This document shows positions 1 through 6,845 of a stretch of DNA of 10,329 nt, piece by piece. The position numbers were made by a program, and so were the translations under genes. Positions within the stretch are counted from its first letter, which is position 1. Every line of letters starts with the position of its first letter. A model generated the notes under the pieces. The model was not told the origin of the DNA. It saw only the letters and a list, made by a program, of their open reading frames with translations, and did no database searches. The stretch comes from Candidatus Mediterraneibacter stercorigallinarum (lineage in GTDB: Bacteria > Bacillota > Clostridia > Lachnospirales > Lachnospiraceae), in contig DXCD01000207.1 in NCBI GenBank assembly GCA_019116185.1, forward strand, positions 1 through 10,329, read 5' to 3'.

Positions 1-84
1 GATGCCTGAGGCGCAGTCGAATCGTCCGCGTGGCAATTGCTTTTAGCCTTGTTTCCTTCCTTTGTAGTTTTTCTCAAATCGTGG

Positions 85-114
85 AGCGGAGCCGGAACCA
101 CACCCCGGTCCGCT
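85..114 (-). other. GC-rich hairpin downstream of hydA
   Basis: Read on the minus strand, AGCGGACCGG pairs with CCGGCTCCGCT to give a 10-bp stem with one bulged C and a 9-nt loop. It lies about 75 nt after the hydA stop. No run of U follows it, so it is not a standard intrinsic terminator; it could be an mRNA 3'-end stabiliser, part of a Rho-type end, or chance in GC-rich DNA. The rest of 1-187 shows no gene I can support. Confidence 0.3.
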
Positions 115-187
115 ACGAATACGTCTTAAAACGACCTACGGTTTTCGGACCTCATATCCCTCGGCCGTCTCCCGCACAAATCCAGAT

Positions 188-1930
188 TTAATTCACTGTA
201 CGTTTTACGTATGTTGTGTGCAGGATATGATGCGCCTTCTCGCTTCCCGGCGCTCCGAGATACTCGCTGTATACTTTCTTGATGGACGGGTTCTCATGAG
301 ATTTTCTGATCTTCTTTGCCGCGTCGTTGTCATACAGCGCTTTCGCGCGGATCGCTTTCACATCCTCAAAGTTGCGCACGTCCGCATGTACCTGGGGCTG
401 GCCGCCGCCATTGACGCAGCCGCCCGGGCAGCACATGATCTCAATAAAGTGATAATCTGCTTCTCCGGCGCGCACTTTGTCCATGATGATCTTGGCATTG
501 GAAAGCCCGGATACTACTGCTACTTTTACATCCATTCCTGCCACATTATATGTGGCTTCTTTGATGCCTTCTGTTCCGCGCACTTCTGTGAAGTCCAGTT
601 TCTCAAGCGTCTCGCCGCTCAGCTCTTCCACCGCGGTGCGGAGGGCCGCTTCCATAACGCCGCCGGTTGCTCCGAAGATCACGCCAGCGCCTGTGGACTC
701 GCCTAACGGATCGTCGAATCCTTCGTCCGGAAGGCTGCGGAAATTGATGCCTACCTTGCGGATGAGCCTTGCCAGCTCTCTCGTCGTGATGGAGATATCC
801 ACGTCCGGCACTCCGGCCGCATACTGATCGTCTCTCTGAAGCTCAAATTTCTTTGCCGTACACGGCATCACGCTGACGCATACGATATCTTCAGGCGCGA
901 TACCCATCTTCTCCGCATAATATGTCTTTGTGATCGCGCCGAACATCTGCTGAGGAGATTTACAGCTTGACAGATGCGCGAGCTGATCCGGATAGTAGTG
1001 CTCACAGTATTTGATCCATCCCGGCGAACAGGAAGTCATCATTGGCAGCACGCCTCCGTTTTTCACACGGTCAAGGAACTCGTGAGCCTCCTCCATGATC
1101 GTCAGATCCGCGCTGAAATTGGTGTCAAACACTTTATCAAATCCGATTCTGCGGAGCGCTGCCGCCATCTTGCCCTCCACGTCCGTTCCCATGGGATATC
1201 CGAATTCCTCTCCAAGAGCCGCGCGGACAGCAGGCGCTGTCTGTACGACCACATGTTTTGTCTCGTCCGCAATGGCTGCGAGTACGTCGTCAATATTACT
1301 CTTCTCATAGAGCGCGCCTGTCGGACATGCCGCGATACACTGTCCGCATCCCACACAGCTTGTATCTCCAAGCCCCATCTCGAACGCGGAGCCGATAAAT
1401 GTAGCGAATCCCCTGTTGTTCGGTCCGATCACGCCCACGCTCTGTACCTTCTCACAGACCGCGGAGCAGCGGCGGCAGAGGATACATTTATTGTTGTCGC
1501 GGACCATGTGGACTGCGCTTTCGTCCAGATCGTAATGAGGCATTTCTCCCTCGAAATAATTTTCATCCGTCACGCCCAGCTCCTGGCAGAGTTCCTGGAG
1601 CTCGCAGTGTCCGCTGCGCACGCAGGAAAGACACTTCTTGTCATGGTTTGACAGGAGCAGTTCCAGCGTCCTCCTTCTGGAATCAAGCAGCTTCTGGGTA
1701 TTGGTCAGCACTTCCATTCCTTCTGAAACCGGGTGAACGCATGCCGCCACCAGATTTCTTGCGCCTTTTACTTCCACCACGCACATACGGCATGCGCCGA
1801 TCTCGTTGATCTCTTTTAAGTAGCACAGTGTGGGGATACGGATCCCTGCCGCCTGCGCTGCCTCGAGGATCGTAGAACCTGCGGGTGCAGTTACATTCAA
1901 GCCATTGATTTTTAAATTCACATTTTCCAT
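188..1930 (-). CDS. hydA: Catalytic [FeFe] hydrogenase subunit, bifurcating type
   Basis: This is the H2-forming or H2-splitting subunit of a cytoplasmic NAD(P)H- and ferredoxin-linked [FeFe] hydrogenase. The 580 residues run as follows: a [2Fe-2S] plant-type domain (C36, C47, C50, C64), a NuoG-type His-Cys3 cluster (H96, C100, C103, C109), two [4Fe-4S] ferredoxin motifs (C149/152/155/159 and C192/195/198/202), the H-cluster domain, and a small-subunit-like C-terminal tail. H-cluster loops are TSCSPGW (299-305), MPCTAKKFE (355-363) and a third with E497, M499, C501, C505 and GGG. The first loop has Ser302 where reference enzymes have a second Cys. An in-frame GTG at 1936 would add two residues, but the GGGAGGG at about 1938-1944 sits right beside it and is about 8 nt from the ATG at 1930, which I prefer. 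It is the last gene of the operon, 15 nt after hydB. Domain content matches HydA of Thermotoga and HndD of Desulfovibrio. Maturation genes are not in view. Confidence 0.96.
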   Translation of the reverse strand: MENVNLKINGLNVTAPAGSTILEAAQAAGIRIPTLCYLKEINEIGACRMCVVEVKGARNLVAACVHPVSEGMEVLTNTQKLLDSRRRTLELLLSNHDKKCLSCVRSGHCELQELCQELGVTDENYFEGEMPHYDLDESAVHMVRDNNKCILCRRCSAVCEKVQSVGVIGPNNRGFATFIGSAFEMGLGDTSCVGCGQCIAACPTGALYEKSNIDDVLAAIADETKHVVVQTAPAVRAALGEEFGYPMGTDVEGKMAAALRRIGFDKVFDTNFSADLTIMEEAHEFLDRVKNGGVLPMMTSCSPGWIKYCEHYYPDQLAHLSSCKSPQQMFGAITKTYYAEKMGIAPEDIVCVSVMPCTAKKFELQRDDQYAAGVPDVDISITTRELARLIRKVGINFRSLPDEGFDDPLGESTGAGVIFGATGGVMEAALRTAVEELSGETLEKLDFTEVRGTEGIKEATYNVAGMDVKVAVVSGLSNAKIIMDKVRAGEADYHFIEIMCCPGGCVNGGGQPQVHADVRNFEDVKAIRAKALYDNDAAKKIRKSHENPSIKKVYSEYLGAPGSEKAHHILHTTYVKRTVN

Positions 1931-1945
1931 CTTCACTGCCCTCCC

Positions 1946-3733
1946 TTATTCTTTGTAGATCGCGCCGAACCGGCATTTCTCCATGCAGGCGCCGCACTTT
2001 AAGCACTTCTCGGGGTTGATCATATGTACTTCTTTTACCTTGCCGATGATCGCGTCAGCCGGGCAGGTCCTTGCACAGAGCGTACATCCCTTGCACTTAT
2101 CCGGATCGATCTTATACTGAAGCAGGTCTTTACAGACCCCTGCAGGACATTTCTTATCCACAATGTGCGCAATATATTCATCCCTGAAATATTTCAGAGT
2201 GGACAGCACCGGGTTTGGAGCTGTCTGCCCCAAAGCGCACAGGGAGTTGGACTGAAGGTGATGGCACAGCTCTTCCAGCTTATCCAGGTCTTCCATGGTC
2301 GCCTGTCCCTTAGTGATCTTCTCAAGGATCTCAAGCATACGACGGGTTCCGATCCGGCACGGGGTACATTTTCCGCAGGATTCATCTACCGTGAATTCAA
2401 GGAAGAATTTCGCGATATCCACCATACAGGTATCCTCGTCCATGACAATGAGTCCGCCGGATCCCATCATGGAACCGATGGCAGTCAGGTTATCATAATC
2501 GATGGGTACATCCAGATGTTCCGCCGGGATACATCCGCCGGAGGGACCCCCGGTCTGCGCGGCCTTGAACTTCTTGCCATTCGGGATGCCTCCGCCGATC
2601 TCTTCCACGATCTCCCGGAGAGTTGTTCCCATAGGCACTTCCACAAGGCCTGTATTGTTGATCTTGCCGCCCAGGGCAAAGACTTTCGTCCCTTTGGATT
2701 TTTCTGTTCCCATGGATACGAACCACTCCGGCCCGTTGACGATGATCTGCGGGATGTTCGCATAGGTTTCCACGTTGTTCAGGATCGTGGGCTTCTGGAA
2801 CAGTCCTTTCAGAGCCGGGAACGGCGGACGCGGACGTGGCTCCCCTCTGTTTCCTTCGATGGAAGTCATAAGAGCCGTCTCCTCGCCGCAGACAAATGCT
2901 CCCGCGCCAAGTCTTAACTCAATGTCAAAATCAAATCCGCTGTCAAAAATATTTTTACCCAGCAGACCGTACTCTCTCGCCTGATTGATGGCAATCTCGA
3001 GACGTTTTACCGCGATCGGGTACTCCGCGCGGACATAGATGTATCCCTGGGAAGCGCCGATGGCATATCCTGCGATTGCCATTGCTTCCAGCACTGCGTG
3101 GGGATCACCTTCCAGAATGGAACGGTCCATGAACGCTCCCGGGTCTCCCTCGTCTGCGTTACAGCAGACGTACTTCTGATCCGCGTCATTGGCTGCCGCA
3201 AATTTCCATTTCAGGCCGGTCGGGAATCCCGCGCCGCCTCTTCCTCTTAATCCGCTGTCCAGAAGGATCTGGATCACATCTTCCGGCTTTTTCTCGGTCA
3301 GTACAATCCCCAATGCCTCGTACCCGCCGGTTCCTATGTATTCATCGATATTTTCAGGATTGATGACACCGCAGTTGCGCAGAGCCACCCTGTGCTGTTT
3401 CTTATAGAAATTCGTCTCATTCAACGGTATGATCTTATCCGTCTTTGTCGTCTCGTCATAAAGAAGACGGGTCACAACCCTTCCTTTCAGGAGATGCTCG
3501 GATACGATCTCCGGGATATCATCCTCCTGCACCATTGAATAAAATGTCCCCTCCGGGTACACAATCATGATCGGTCCCAGGGCACAGAGTCCGAAACATC
3601 CGGTCTTGACAACGCCGACTTCCTCAGAGAGCCCGTTTGCCGCGATCTCTTTCTCCAGTCTTTCCCTGATCCGCTGGCTGCCGGAGGAGGTACATCCGGT
3701 TCCGCCGCAGACAAGTACGTGTGAACGATACAT
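1946..3733 (-). CDS. hydB: NuoF-like NAD(P)H/FMN subunit of bifurcating hydrogenase
   Basis: This flavoprotein subunit (595 aa) exchanges electrons with NAD(P)H through FMN and, in characterised HydABC enzymes, is the likely site of bifurcation. Visible parts: an N-terminal thioredoxin-like [2Fe-2S] domain (C9, C14, C46, C50), the FMN/NADH core with GRGGAGFPTG (164-173) and NADEGDPGAF (192-201), a GEETALMTSIEGNRGEPR stretch near 283-300, an SLBB region, the NuoF [4Fe-4S] site (C453, C456, C459, C499), a CPAGVC element near 529-534, and two C-terminal [4Fe-4S] ferredoxin motifs (C547/550/553/557 and C577/580/583/587). An ATG at 3742 directly abuts the GGAGG, whereas the ATG at 3733 lies 9 nt from it, so I take 3733. 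It starts 20 nt after the preceding gene and ends 15 nt before hydA. It corresponds to HydB of Thermotoga and HndC of Desulfovibrio. Whether it prefers NADH or NADPH cannot be read from the sequence by eye. Confidence 0.95.
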   Translation of the reverse strand: MYRSHVLVCGGTGCTSSGSQRIRERLEKEIAANGLSEEVGVVKTGCFGLCALGPIMIVYPEGTFYSMVQEDDIPEIVSEHLLKGRVVTRLLYDETTKTDKIIPLNETNFYKKQHRVALRNCGVINPENIDEYIGTGGYEALGIVLTEKKPEDVIQILLDSGLRGRGGAGFPTGLKWKFAAANDADQKYVCCNADEGDPGAFMDRSILEGDPHAVLEAMAIAGYAIGASQGYIYVRAEYPIAVKRLEIAINQAREYGLLGKNIFDSGFDFDIELRLGAGAFVCGEETALMTSIEGNRGEPRPRPPFPALKGLFQKPTILNNVETYANIPQIIVNGPEWFVSMGTEKSKGTKVFALGGKINNTGLVEVPMGTTLREIVEEIGGGIPNGKKFKAAQTGGPSGGCIPAEHLDVPIDYDNLTAIGSMMGSGGLIVMDEDTCMVDIAKFFLEFTVDESCGKCTPCRIGTRRMLEILEKITKGQATMEDLDKLEELCHHLQSNSLCALGQTAPNPVLSTLKYFRDEYIAHIVDKKCPAGVCKDLLQYKIDPDKCKGCTLCARTCPADAIIGKVKEVHMINPEKCLKCGACMEKCRFGAIYKE

Positions 3734-3753
3734 ATTTTCCATCCTCCTTTTCT

Positions 3754-4137
3754 TTATGCGTTATTGTTCTGTGCCGCGCTCAGCGTATATTTTGTTACGA
3801 CCTGTCCGCCCAGCAGGTGAAGACGCAGCACCTCCAGCGCTTTTTCGGGAGTCATCTTCACGTATGTCACTTTTTCCTTGCCCGGCTCCATAACCTCAAC
3901 GATCGGCTCATACTGGCAGAGTCCGATGCATCCGGTCTGAGTCACGCTGATCTTCTCGCTTAAATTCTGTTCCTGCACCGCGTCAGAAAGAGCGGTCAGC
4001 ACCGGCCTTGCGCCGCTTGCGATCCCACAGGTCGCCATGCCGACAACCACACGGATCTGGTTCTCGTTTTCCGCGCGTACTCCGACTTTGCCCTGCATCT
4101 TCGTCCTGATCGCACGTAATTCTTCAAGAGATTTCAT
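3754..4137 (-). CDS. hndB: Thioredoxin-like [2Fe-2S]-type hydrogenase subunit, HndB-like
   Basis: A 127-residue protein of the thioredoxin-like ferredoxin fold, matching HndB of four-subunit NADP-reducing hydrogenases (HndABCD) in position and pattern. A helical N-terminus of about 25 residues is followed by VVVGMATCGIASGAR (31-44) and TQTGCIGLCQYEPIVEV (67-83). The second motif is the usual C-x3-C half of the cluster site (C70, C74). The first half has only C37, so the protein has three cysteines in total and lacks the normal four ligands. It may hold a cluster with a non-Cys ligand, or act as a structural subunit. A GGAGG 6 nt before the ATG fixes the start. It is fourth from the operon's 3' end in gene order terms only after the ATPase gap of 107 nt, and hydB follows 20 nt later. 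I am sure of the family but not of the cluster content or exact role. Confidence 0.82.
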   Translation of the reverse strand: MKSLEELRAIRTKMQGKVGVRAENENQIRVVVGMATCGIASGARPVLTALSDAVQEQNLSEKISVTQTGCIGLCQYEPIVEVMEPGKEKVTYVKMTPEKALEVLRLHLLGGQVVTKYTLSAAQNNNA

Positions 4138-4175
4138 ATATTTCCTCCATTTCTGCTATTTTTGTGTTATTTCTG

Positions 4176-4235
4176 CACGGTATCTCCAGCCGCGGTCCCG
4201 CAGGCTTCCGGTCCGCCTTCCTCCGGATTACCGTG
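4176..4235 (-). other. Intercistronic RNA stem-loop in the hydrogenase operon
   Basis: The 107-nt gap between the GHKL ATPase and the hndB-like gene (4138-4244) is the only long gap in this operon. Its outer arms CACGGTA (4176-4182) and TACCGTG (4229-4235) pair perfectly. Inside, GCGGTCC (4192-4198) and GGTCCGC (4210-4216) pair with one mismatch, and a competing local hairpin is possible at 4188-4206. No U-tract follows. It may be an mRNA processing or stabilising element that sets subunit ratios, or a trace of a lost gene end. No start codon with a ribosome-binding site is visible inside. Confidence 0.4.
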
Positions 4236-4244
4236 ATGCTGGCG

Positions 4245-4805
4245 TTATATCTCTGCCCCGCCATCCGTCTCTGCCTTGTTTGTCTCCAGATATTCTTTTA
4301 TAAATGCAGACACCTCCGGTTCGGAGAAGGAGATGTCCTCTCCGAGCAGCTCCCGCATTTCCCGGGTGTCCAGCGTAAAGCCTCTGTCCGCATATTCATA
4401 TGTATATCTGAAATCAATGTGTTCGTTGAACACGATCAAGGTATGGATCGTGGAACTGATATCCCCCAGCGGCATCCTGTCAATATGGGACAGGGTAAAC
4501 ACTGCTTTTACTGTGGTTCCTTTTCCCTTTTCTGAATCAATCCTGAAACTGCCCTCCGTACTCTCCGCCGCCTGCTTGAAAAAAGGGACTCCAAGCCCCA
4601 CTTTTCTCGTAGTCCTTGTCGTAAAGAAAGGATCCTGCACCTGCGACACCTGCTCCGGCGTCATCCCGCAGCCGTCATCCTTGATCACAACGGTCAGCGT
4701 ATCTTTCTCAGGCTGCGCGGAAACCGTAATCTCCACAAGAGACGCTTCCGCCCGCACGGAATTTTCTGCAACATCCAGAATGTTCAGAGATATTTCCGGC
4801 ATCAT
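4245..4805 (-). CDS. Small GHKL-fold ATPase within the hydrogenase operon
   Basis: A 186-residue protein with an N-terminal histidine-kinase-type ATPase domain and no histidine phosphoacceptor (DHp), sensor or transmembrane region. Nucleotide-binding boxes are clear: N-box around LDVAENSVRA (10-19, E14 and N15), G1 box DDGCG (43-47), F-box DPFFTTR (58-64), G2 box VGLGV (69-73) and G3 box GKGTT (94-98). Residues from about 105 to 186 form a tail I do not recognise. The ATG ATG start lies 3 nt after the hydC stop with no convincing Shine-Dalgarno, so translation is probably coupled to hydC; either ATG (4805 or 4802) is possible. It could be a protein kinase, an anti-sigma-like switch or an ATP-dependent assembly factor. 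Its place between structural genes suggests work on the hydrogenase itself or its regulator. Fold: high confidence; function: unknown. Confidence 0.85.
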   Translation of the reverse strand: MMPEISLNILDVAENSVRAEASLVEITVSAQPEKDTLTVVIKDDGCGMTPEQVSQVQDPFFTTRTTRKVGLGVPFFKQAAESTEGSFRIDSEKGKGTTVKAVFTLSHIDRMPLGDISSTIHTLIVFNEHIDFRYTYEYADRGFTLDTREMRELLGEDISFSEPEVSAFIKEYLETNKAETDGGAEI

Positions 4806-4808
4806 AGC

Positions 4809-5303
4809 TTATTCGTATTTTGCCAGAATATCGTCCAGATCATCCACTGTAAGCCGCCCGTACACCTCGTCATTGATCATCATGACCGGAGCGAGTCCGC
4901 AGGCGCCGACACAGCGGCATGCGTCCAGTGAAAATTTTCCGTCCGGCGTACATTCTCCGCCCACAATCCCCAGCTTTTCCATCAGAGCATTGTAGATATC
5001 TCCGGAGCCTTTTACATAACACGCCGTGCCAAGACAGACAGATATCCGGTATTTTCCTTTCGGACTTAAGGTGAACTGGGAATAAAATGTCGCCACACCA
5101 TAAATCTTTTCCATCGGAATCCCTGTCTCATCCGAGATCATCTTCTGAACTTCAATCGGAAGATAACCGTATATATCCTGTGCCTTCTGCAGGATCGGCA
5201 TAAGGGCACCTTTTTCATCCTTGAGCTCGTGGATCACTTTCATAAGTGCCTCTTCCTGTTCTTTTGTCCCGGAAAATGGAACTGTTCCTTTCTTAGCTGC
5301 CAT
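4809..5303 (-). CDS. hydC: NuoE-like [2Fe-2S] subunit of bifurcating hydrogenase
   Basis: This 164-residue thioredoxin-like [2Fe-2S] subunit carries electrons between the flavoprotein subunit and the catalytic subunit. Ligands follow the NuoE pattern exactly: C90-x4-C95 in CLGTACYVKG and C131-x3-C135 in CRCVGACGLAP, with one extra Cys at 129. The N-terminal helical region (about 15-80) includes AQDIYGYLPIEVQ and GVATFYSQF, typical of NuoE and HndA. Length is normal for the family. The ATG at 5303 is preceded by GGAGG at 8-nt spacing. It is the first gene of the hydrogenase operon, read from a promoter in the 5304-5460 region, and its stop codon is 3 nt from the start of the ATPase gene. The equivalents are HydC of Thermotoga and HndA of Desulfovibrio. 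Confidence 0.95.
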   Translation of the reverse strand: MAAKKGTVPFSGTKEQEEALMKVIHELKDEKGALMPILQKAQDIYGYLPIEVQKMISDETGIPMEKIYGVATFYSQFTLSPKGKYRISVCLGTACYVKGSGDIYNALMEKLGIVGGECTPDGKFSLDACRCVGACGLAPVMMINDEVYGRLTVDDLDDILAKYE

Positions 5304-5418
5304 TCTTCAACCTCCATTTCTCTTCTTATCAGGCTGCACAGATAGATAATGCGGACATTTCGGGCACGCGCCGCTTCTTCCCTGTAAACGCAGTCAATAA
5401 GATATATTTTGTGCTCAT

Positions 5419-5455
5419 TATGTATATGATACCACAAGATATTACAAGATACCAC
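5419..5455 (-). promoter_or_regulatory. Candidate promoter with direct repeats for the hydrogenase operon
   Basis: On the minus strand the sequence TGG-TATCAT (5434-5426) resembles an extended -10 box, and TTGTAA (5447-5442) is a possible -35 for an alternative TACATA box at 17-bp spacing (5424-5419). The same stretch holds ATCTTGT twice, 10 bp apart, and GTGGTATC twice, 20 bp apart, so repeats recur on one face of the helix and overlap the promoter. This pattern suits a tandem activator or repressor site. A perfect TATAAT also occurs further upstream (5521-5516), but its -35 is poor and lies in the ald terminator. Predicted by eye only; the leader before hydC would be about 115 nt. Confidence 0.4.
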
Positions 5456-5469
5456 CTATTTATTATGAA

Positions 5470-5528
5470 CTTTTTGTATATATTCACCACACATTTTAAA
5501 TGTGTATACTTTTCCATTATACAAAAAG
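5470..5528. repeat. Nested inverted repeats upstream of the hydrogenase operon
   Basis: The perfect palindrome ACACATTT-T-AAATGTGT (5489-5505) sits almost at the centre of a wider inverted repeat, CTTTTTGTATA (5470-5480) and TATACAAAAAG (5518-5528). The inner palindrome has the size of a dimeric repressor or activator operator. It does not match the Rex consensus I know (TTGTTAA-N4-TTAACAA), so I do not assign a regulator. The right outer arm overlaps the T-tract of the ald terminator, so the outer pairing may be incidental in AT-rich DNA. Confidence 0.5.
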
Positions 5529-5557
5529 ACCGGAACTCTATTCATAGAATCCCAGCC
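5523..5557 (-). terminator. Intrinsic terminator of ald
   Basis: On the minus strand, GGCTGGGATTCTA pairs with TAGAGTTCCGGTC around a TGAA loop. All 13 pairs are allowed in RNA, including four G-U pairs, and TTTTTGT follows directly. Because the G-U pairs become A-C mismatches on the other strand, the structure works in the minus direction only. It lies about 70 nt after the ald stop and separates ald from the hydrogenase operon. Confidence 0.75.
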
Positions 5558-5625
5558 TTTTACATTCATAACAATATAAATTATATCTGATCTGTCTTCT
5601 CAGTATCTCTATTTTCCTTCATCTG

Positions 5626-6738
5626 TCAGAAAAGTGTCTTTATGTCCGTATACTCTTTTCCAAAGCTGTCCGCCACATTTTTGCATGTCAGCTTTCCTTC
5701 GTAAGTATTGACCGCTGAATAGATGGCCTCATTTTCCCTGCACGCGTTTTCCAGCCCTTTTTCCGCGATCTGGAGCCCGTATTTCAAGGTTGCGTTTGTC
5801 AGGGCGATCGTGGAAGTCCTGGGCACTGCCCCGGGCATATTTCCGACACAGTAGTGTACAACGCCGTCCACAGTGTATACGGGGTCATCATGGTAGGTGG
5901 CTTTAGTGGTCTCGCAGCATCCTCCCTGATCCACTGCCACATCCACGATCACGCTGCCCGGTTTCATATTTTTGAGATATTCTTTCTTCATCAGCTTCGG
6001 CGCGGATTTTCCGGGGATGAGAACTGCCCCCACCACGAGGTCTGCCTCTGCCGTTTCTTTTTCGATTGCCGCATCCGTGCTGTATAAGGTCTGTATCCTT
6101 GCGCCGAAGATATCATCCAGGTATGCCAGCCGCTCAAGATTCACATCCAGTATGGTCACATCCGCGCCGATGCCCACTGCTGTCTTGCATGCATTTGTCC
6201 CGACGCTGCCTCCGCCGAGAATGACAACCTTTGCCTTCGGAGTGCCCGGCACTCCGGACAGGAGGATTCCTCTTCCGCCAAACGGTTTCTCCAGATACTT
6301 TGCCCCTTCCTGGATACTTAAGCGTCCGGCGATCTGGCTCATAGGCGCCAGGAGCGGAAGGGATCCGTTCTTCTCCATCAGTGTCTCATATGCCACGCTC
6401 TTTACACCGGCATCAAGAAGCGCGTCCGTAAGTTTCTCGTCTGCCGCCAGGTGAAAATATGTATATAACGTCAGATCTTCCCTGAAATACTGGTATTCTT
6501 CGGGAAGGGGTTCTTTTACCTTTATGATCATGTCGGATTTCTCCCACACTTCCTCCGCGCTCCCGCACAGGAACGCGCCTGCCGCGCTGTACTCGCTGTC
6601 TTTAAAGCCTGAGCCTTCTCCCGCGCCCCTCTCGATGCACACCGTATGTCCTGCATTTACATAACTCTTCACATTATCCGGCGTCATCCCCACGCGGTAC
6701 TCCTGCTTCTTGATTTCTTTTACACATCCTATATTCAT
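5626..6738 (-). CDS. ald: Alanine dehydrogenase
   Basis: This 370-residue cytoplasmic enzyme interconverts L-alanine plus NAD+ with pyruvate, ammonia and NADH. Its length equals that of characterised alanine dehydrogenases. Key residues fall at the known positions: R15 and K75 (pyruvate binding; IKVKEP at 72-77), H96 in TYFHLAAD, S134, and D270 in DVAVDQGGC. The NAD-binding Rossmann motif is GGGSVG at 175-180 with D198 at the end of the second strand. An in-frame ATG 17 codons upstream exists, but GGAGG 9 nt before the ATG at 6738 and the family N-terminus (MNIGCVKEIK) settle the start. It appears to be a single-gene transcript with its own promoter and terminator. In a fermenting cell it could run towards alanine as an NADH sink, competing with H2 formation by the neighbouring hydrogenase; this is inference. 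Confidence 0.96.
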   Translation of the reverse strand: MNIGCVKEIKKQEYRVGMTPDNVKSYVNAGHTVCIERGAGEGSGFKDSEYSAAGAFLCGSAEEVWEKSDMIIKVKEPLPEEYQYFREDLTLYTYFHLAADEKLTDALLDAGVKSVAYETLMEKNGSLPLLAPMSQIAGRLSIQEGAKYLEKPFGGRGILLSGVPGTPKAKVVILGGGSVGTNACKTAVGIGADVTILDVNLERLAYLDDIFGARIQTLYSTDAAIEKETAEADLVVGAVLIPGKSAPKLMKKEYLKNMKPGSVIVDVAVDQGGCCETTKATYHDDPVYTVDGVVHYCVGNMPGAVPRTSTIALTNATLKYGLQIAEKGLENACRENEAIYSAVNTYEGKLTCKNVADSFGKEYTDIKTLF

Positions 6739-6801
6739 ACTGTTTTTCCTCCTGAGCAGCCTGTCCCGGACTGTTCCTCTGCCGGGCATGAGACCTTTTT
6801 C

Positions 6802-6814
6802 TGATAGTTTATCA
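6802..6814. repeat. Small palindrome at the predicted ald transcription start
   Basis: TGATA-GTT-TATCA is a 5-bp-arm inverted repeat centred at about 6808, close to the transcription start expected from the TAGAAT box at 6817-6822. It could be a short operator for ald, but it is small enough to be chance. Confidence 0.2.
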
Positions 6815-6816
6815 CT

Positions 6817-6845
6817 ATTCTAATAGAAATCCCACAAAAAAGCAA
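6817..6845 (-). promoter_or_regulatory. Predicted ald promoter
   Basis: On the minus strand TTGCTT (6845-6840) and TAGAAT (6822-6817) are separated by 17 bp. The -10 box matches the sigma-A consensus at 5 of 6 positions; the -35 matches at 3 of 6. The -35 box lies within the left arm of the palindrome at 6837-6858. The leader to the ald start codon would be about 70 nt. Confidence 0.5.

Noticed and set aside
974..1651. Long plus-strand reading frame opposite hydA (225 codons)
   Set aside because: It is antisense to the conserved ferredoxin and H-cluster coding region, has no ribosome-binding site, and its product is Arg/His/Cys-rich with no recognisable motif.
2024..2917. Plus-strand reading frame of 297 codons opposite hydB
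   Set aside because: It mirrors the codon bias of hydB on the other strand, whose FMN, NADH and Fe-S motifs are intact throughout; no start signal is present.
5489..5505. Rex (NADH-sensing repressor) operator
   Set aside because: The palindrome has ACACATTT arms with a single central base, which does not fit the TTGTTAA-N4-TTAACAA pattern; no better Rex-like site was seen between 5304 and 5560.
5240..5517. Two short minus-strand reading frames (62 and 71 codons) in the hydC leader
   Set aside because: One runs into hydC in another frame. Neither has a good ribosome-binding site, and they cross the promoter-like region; a leader peptide is possible but not supported.
6739..6789. N-terminal extension of alanine dehydrogenase from an ATG at 6789
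   Set aside because: The extra 17 residues are Arg-rich and unlike the family; the ATG at 6738 has a strong GGAGG and gives the standard numbering of catalytic residues.
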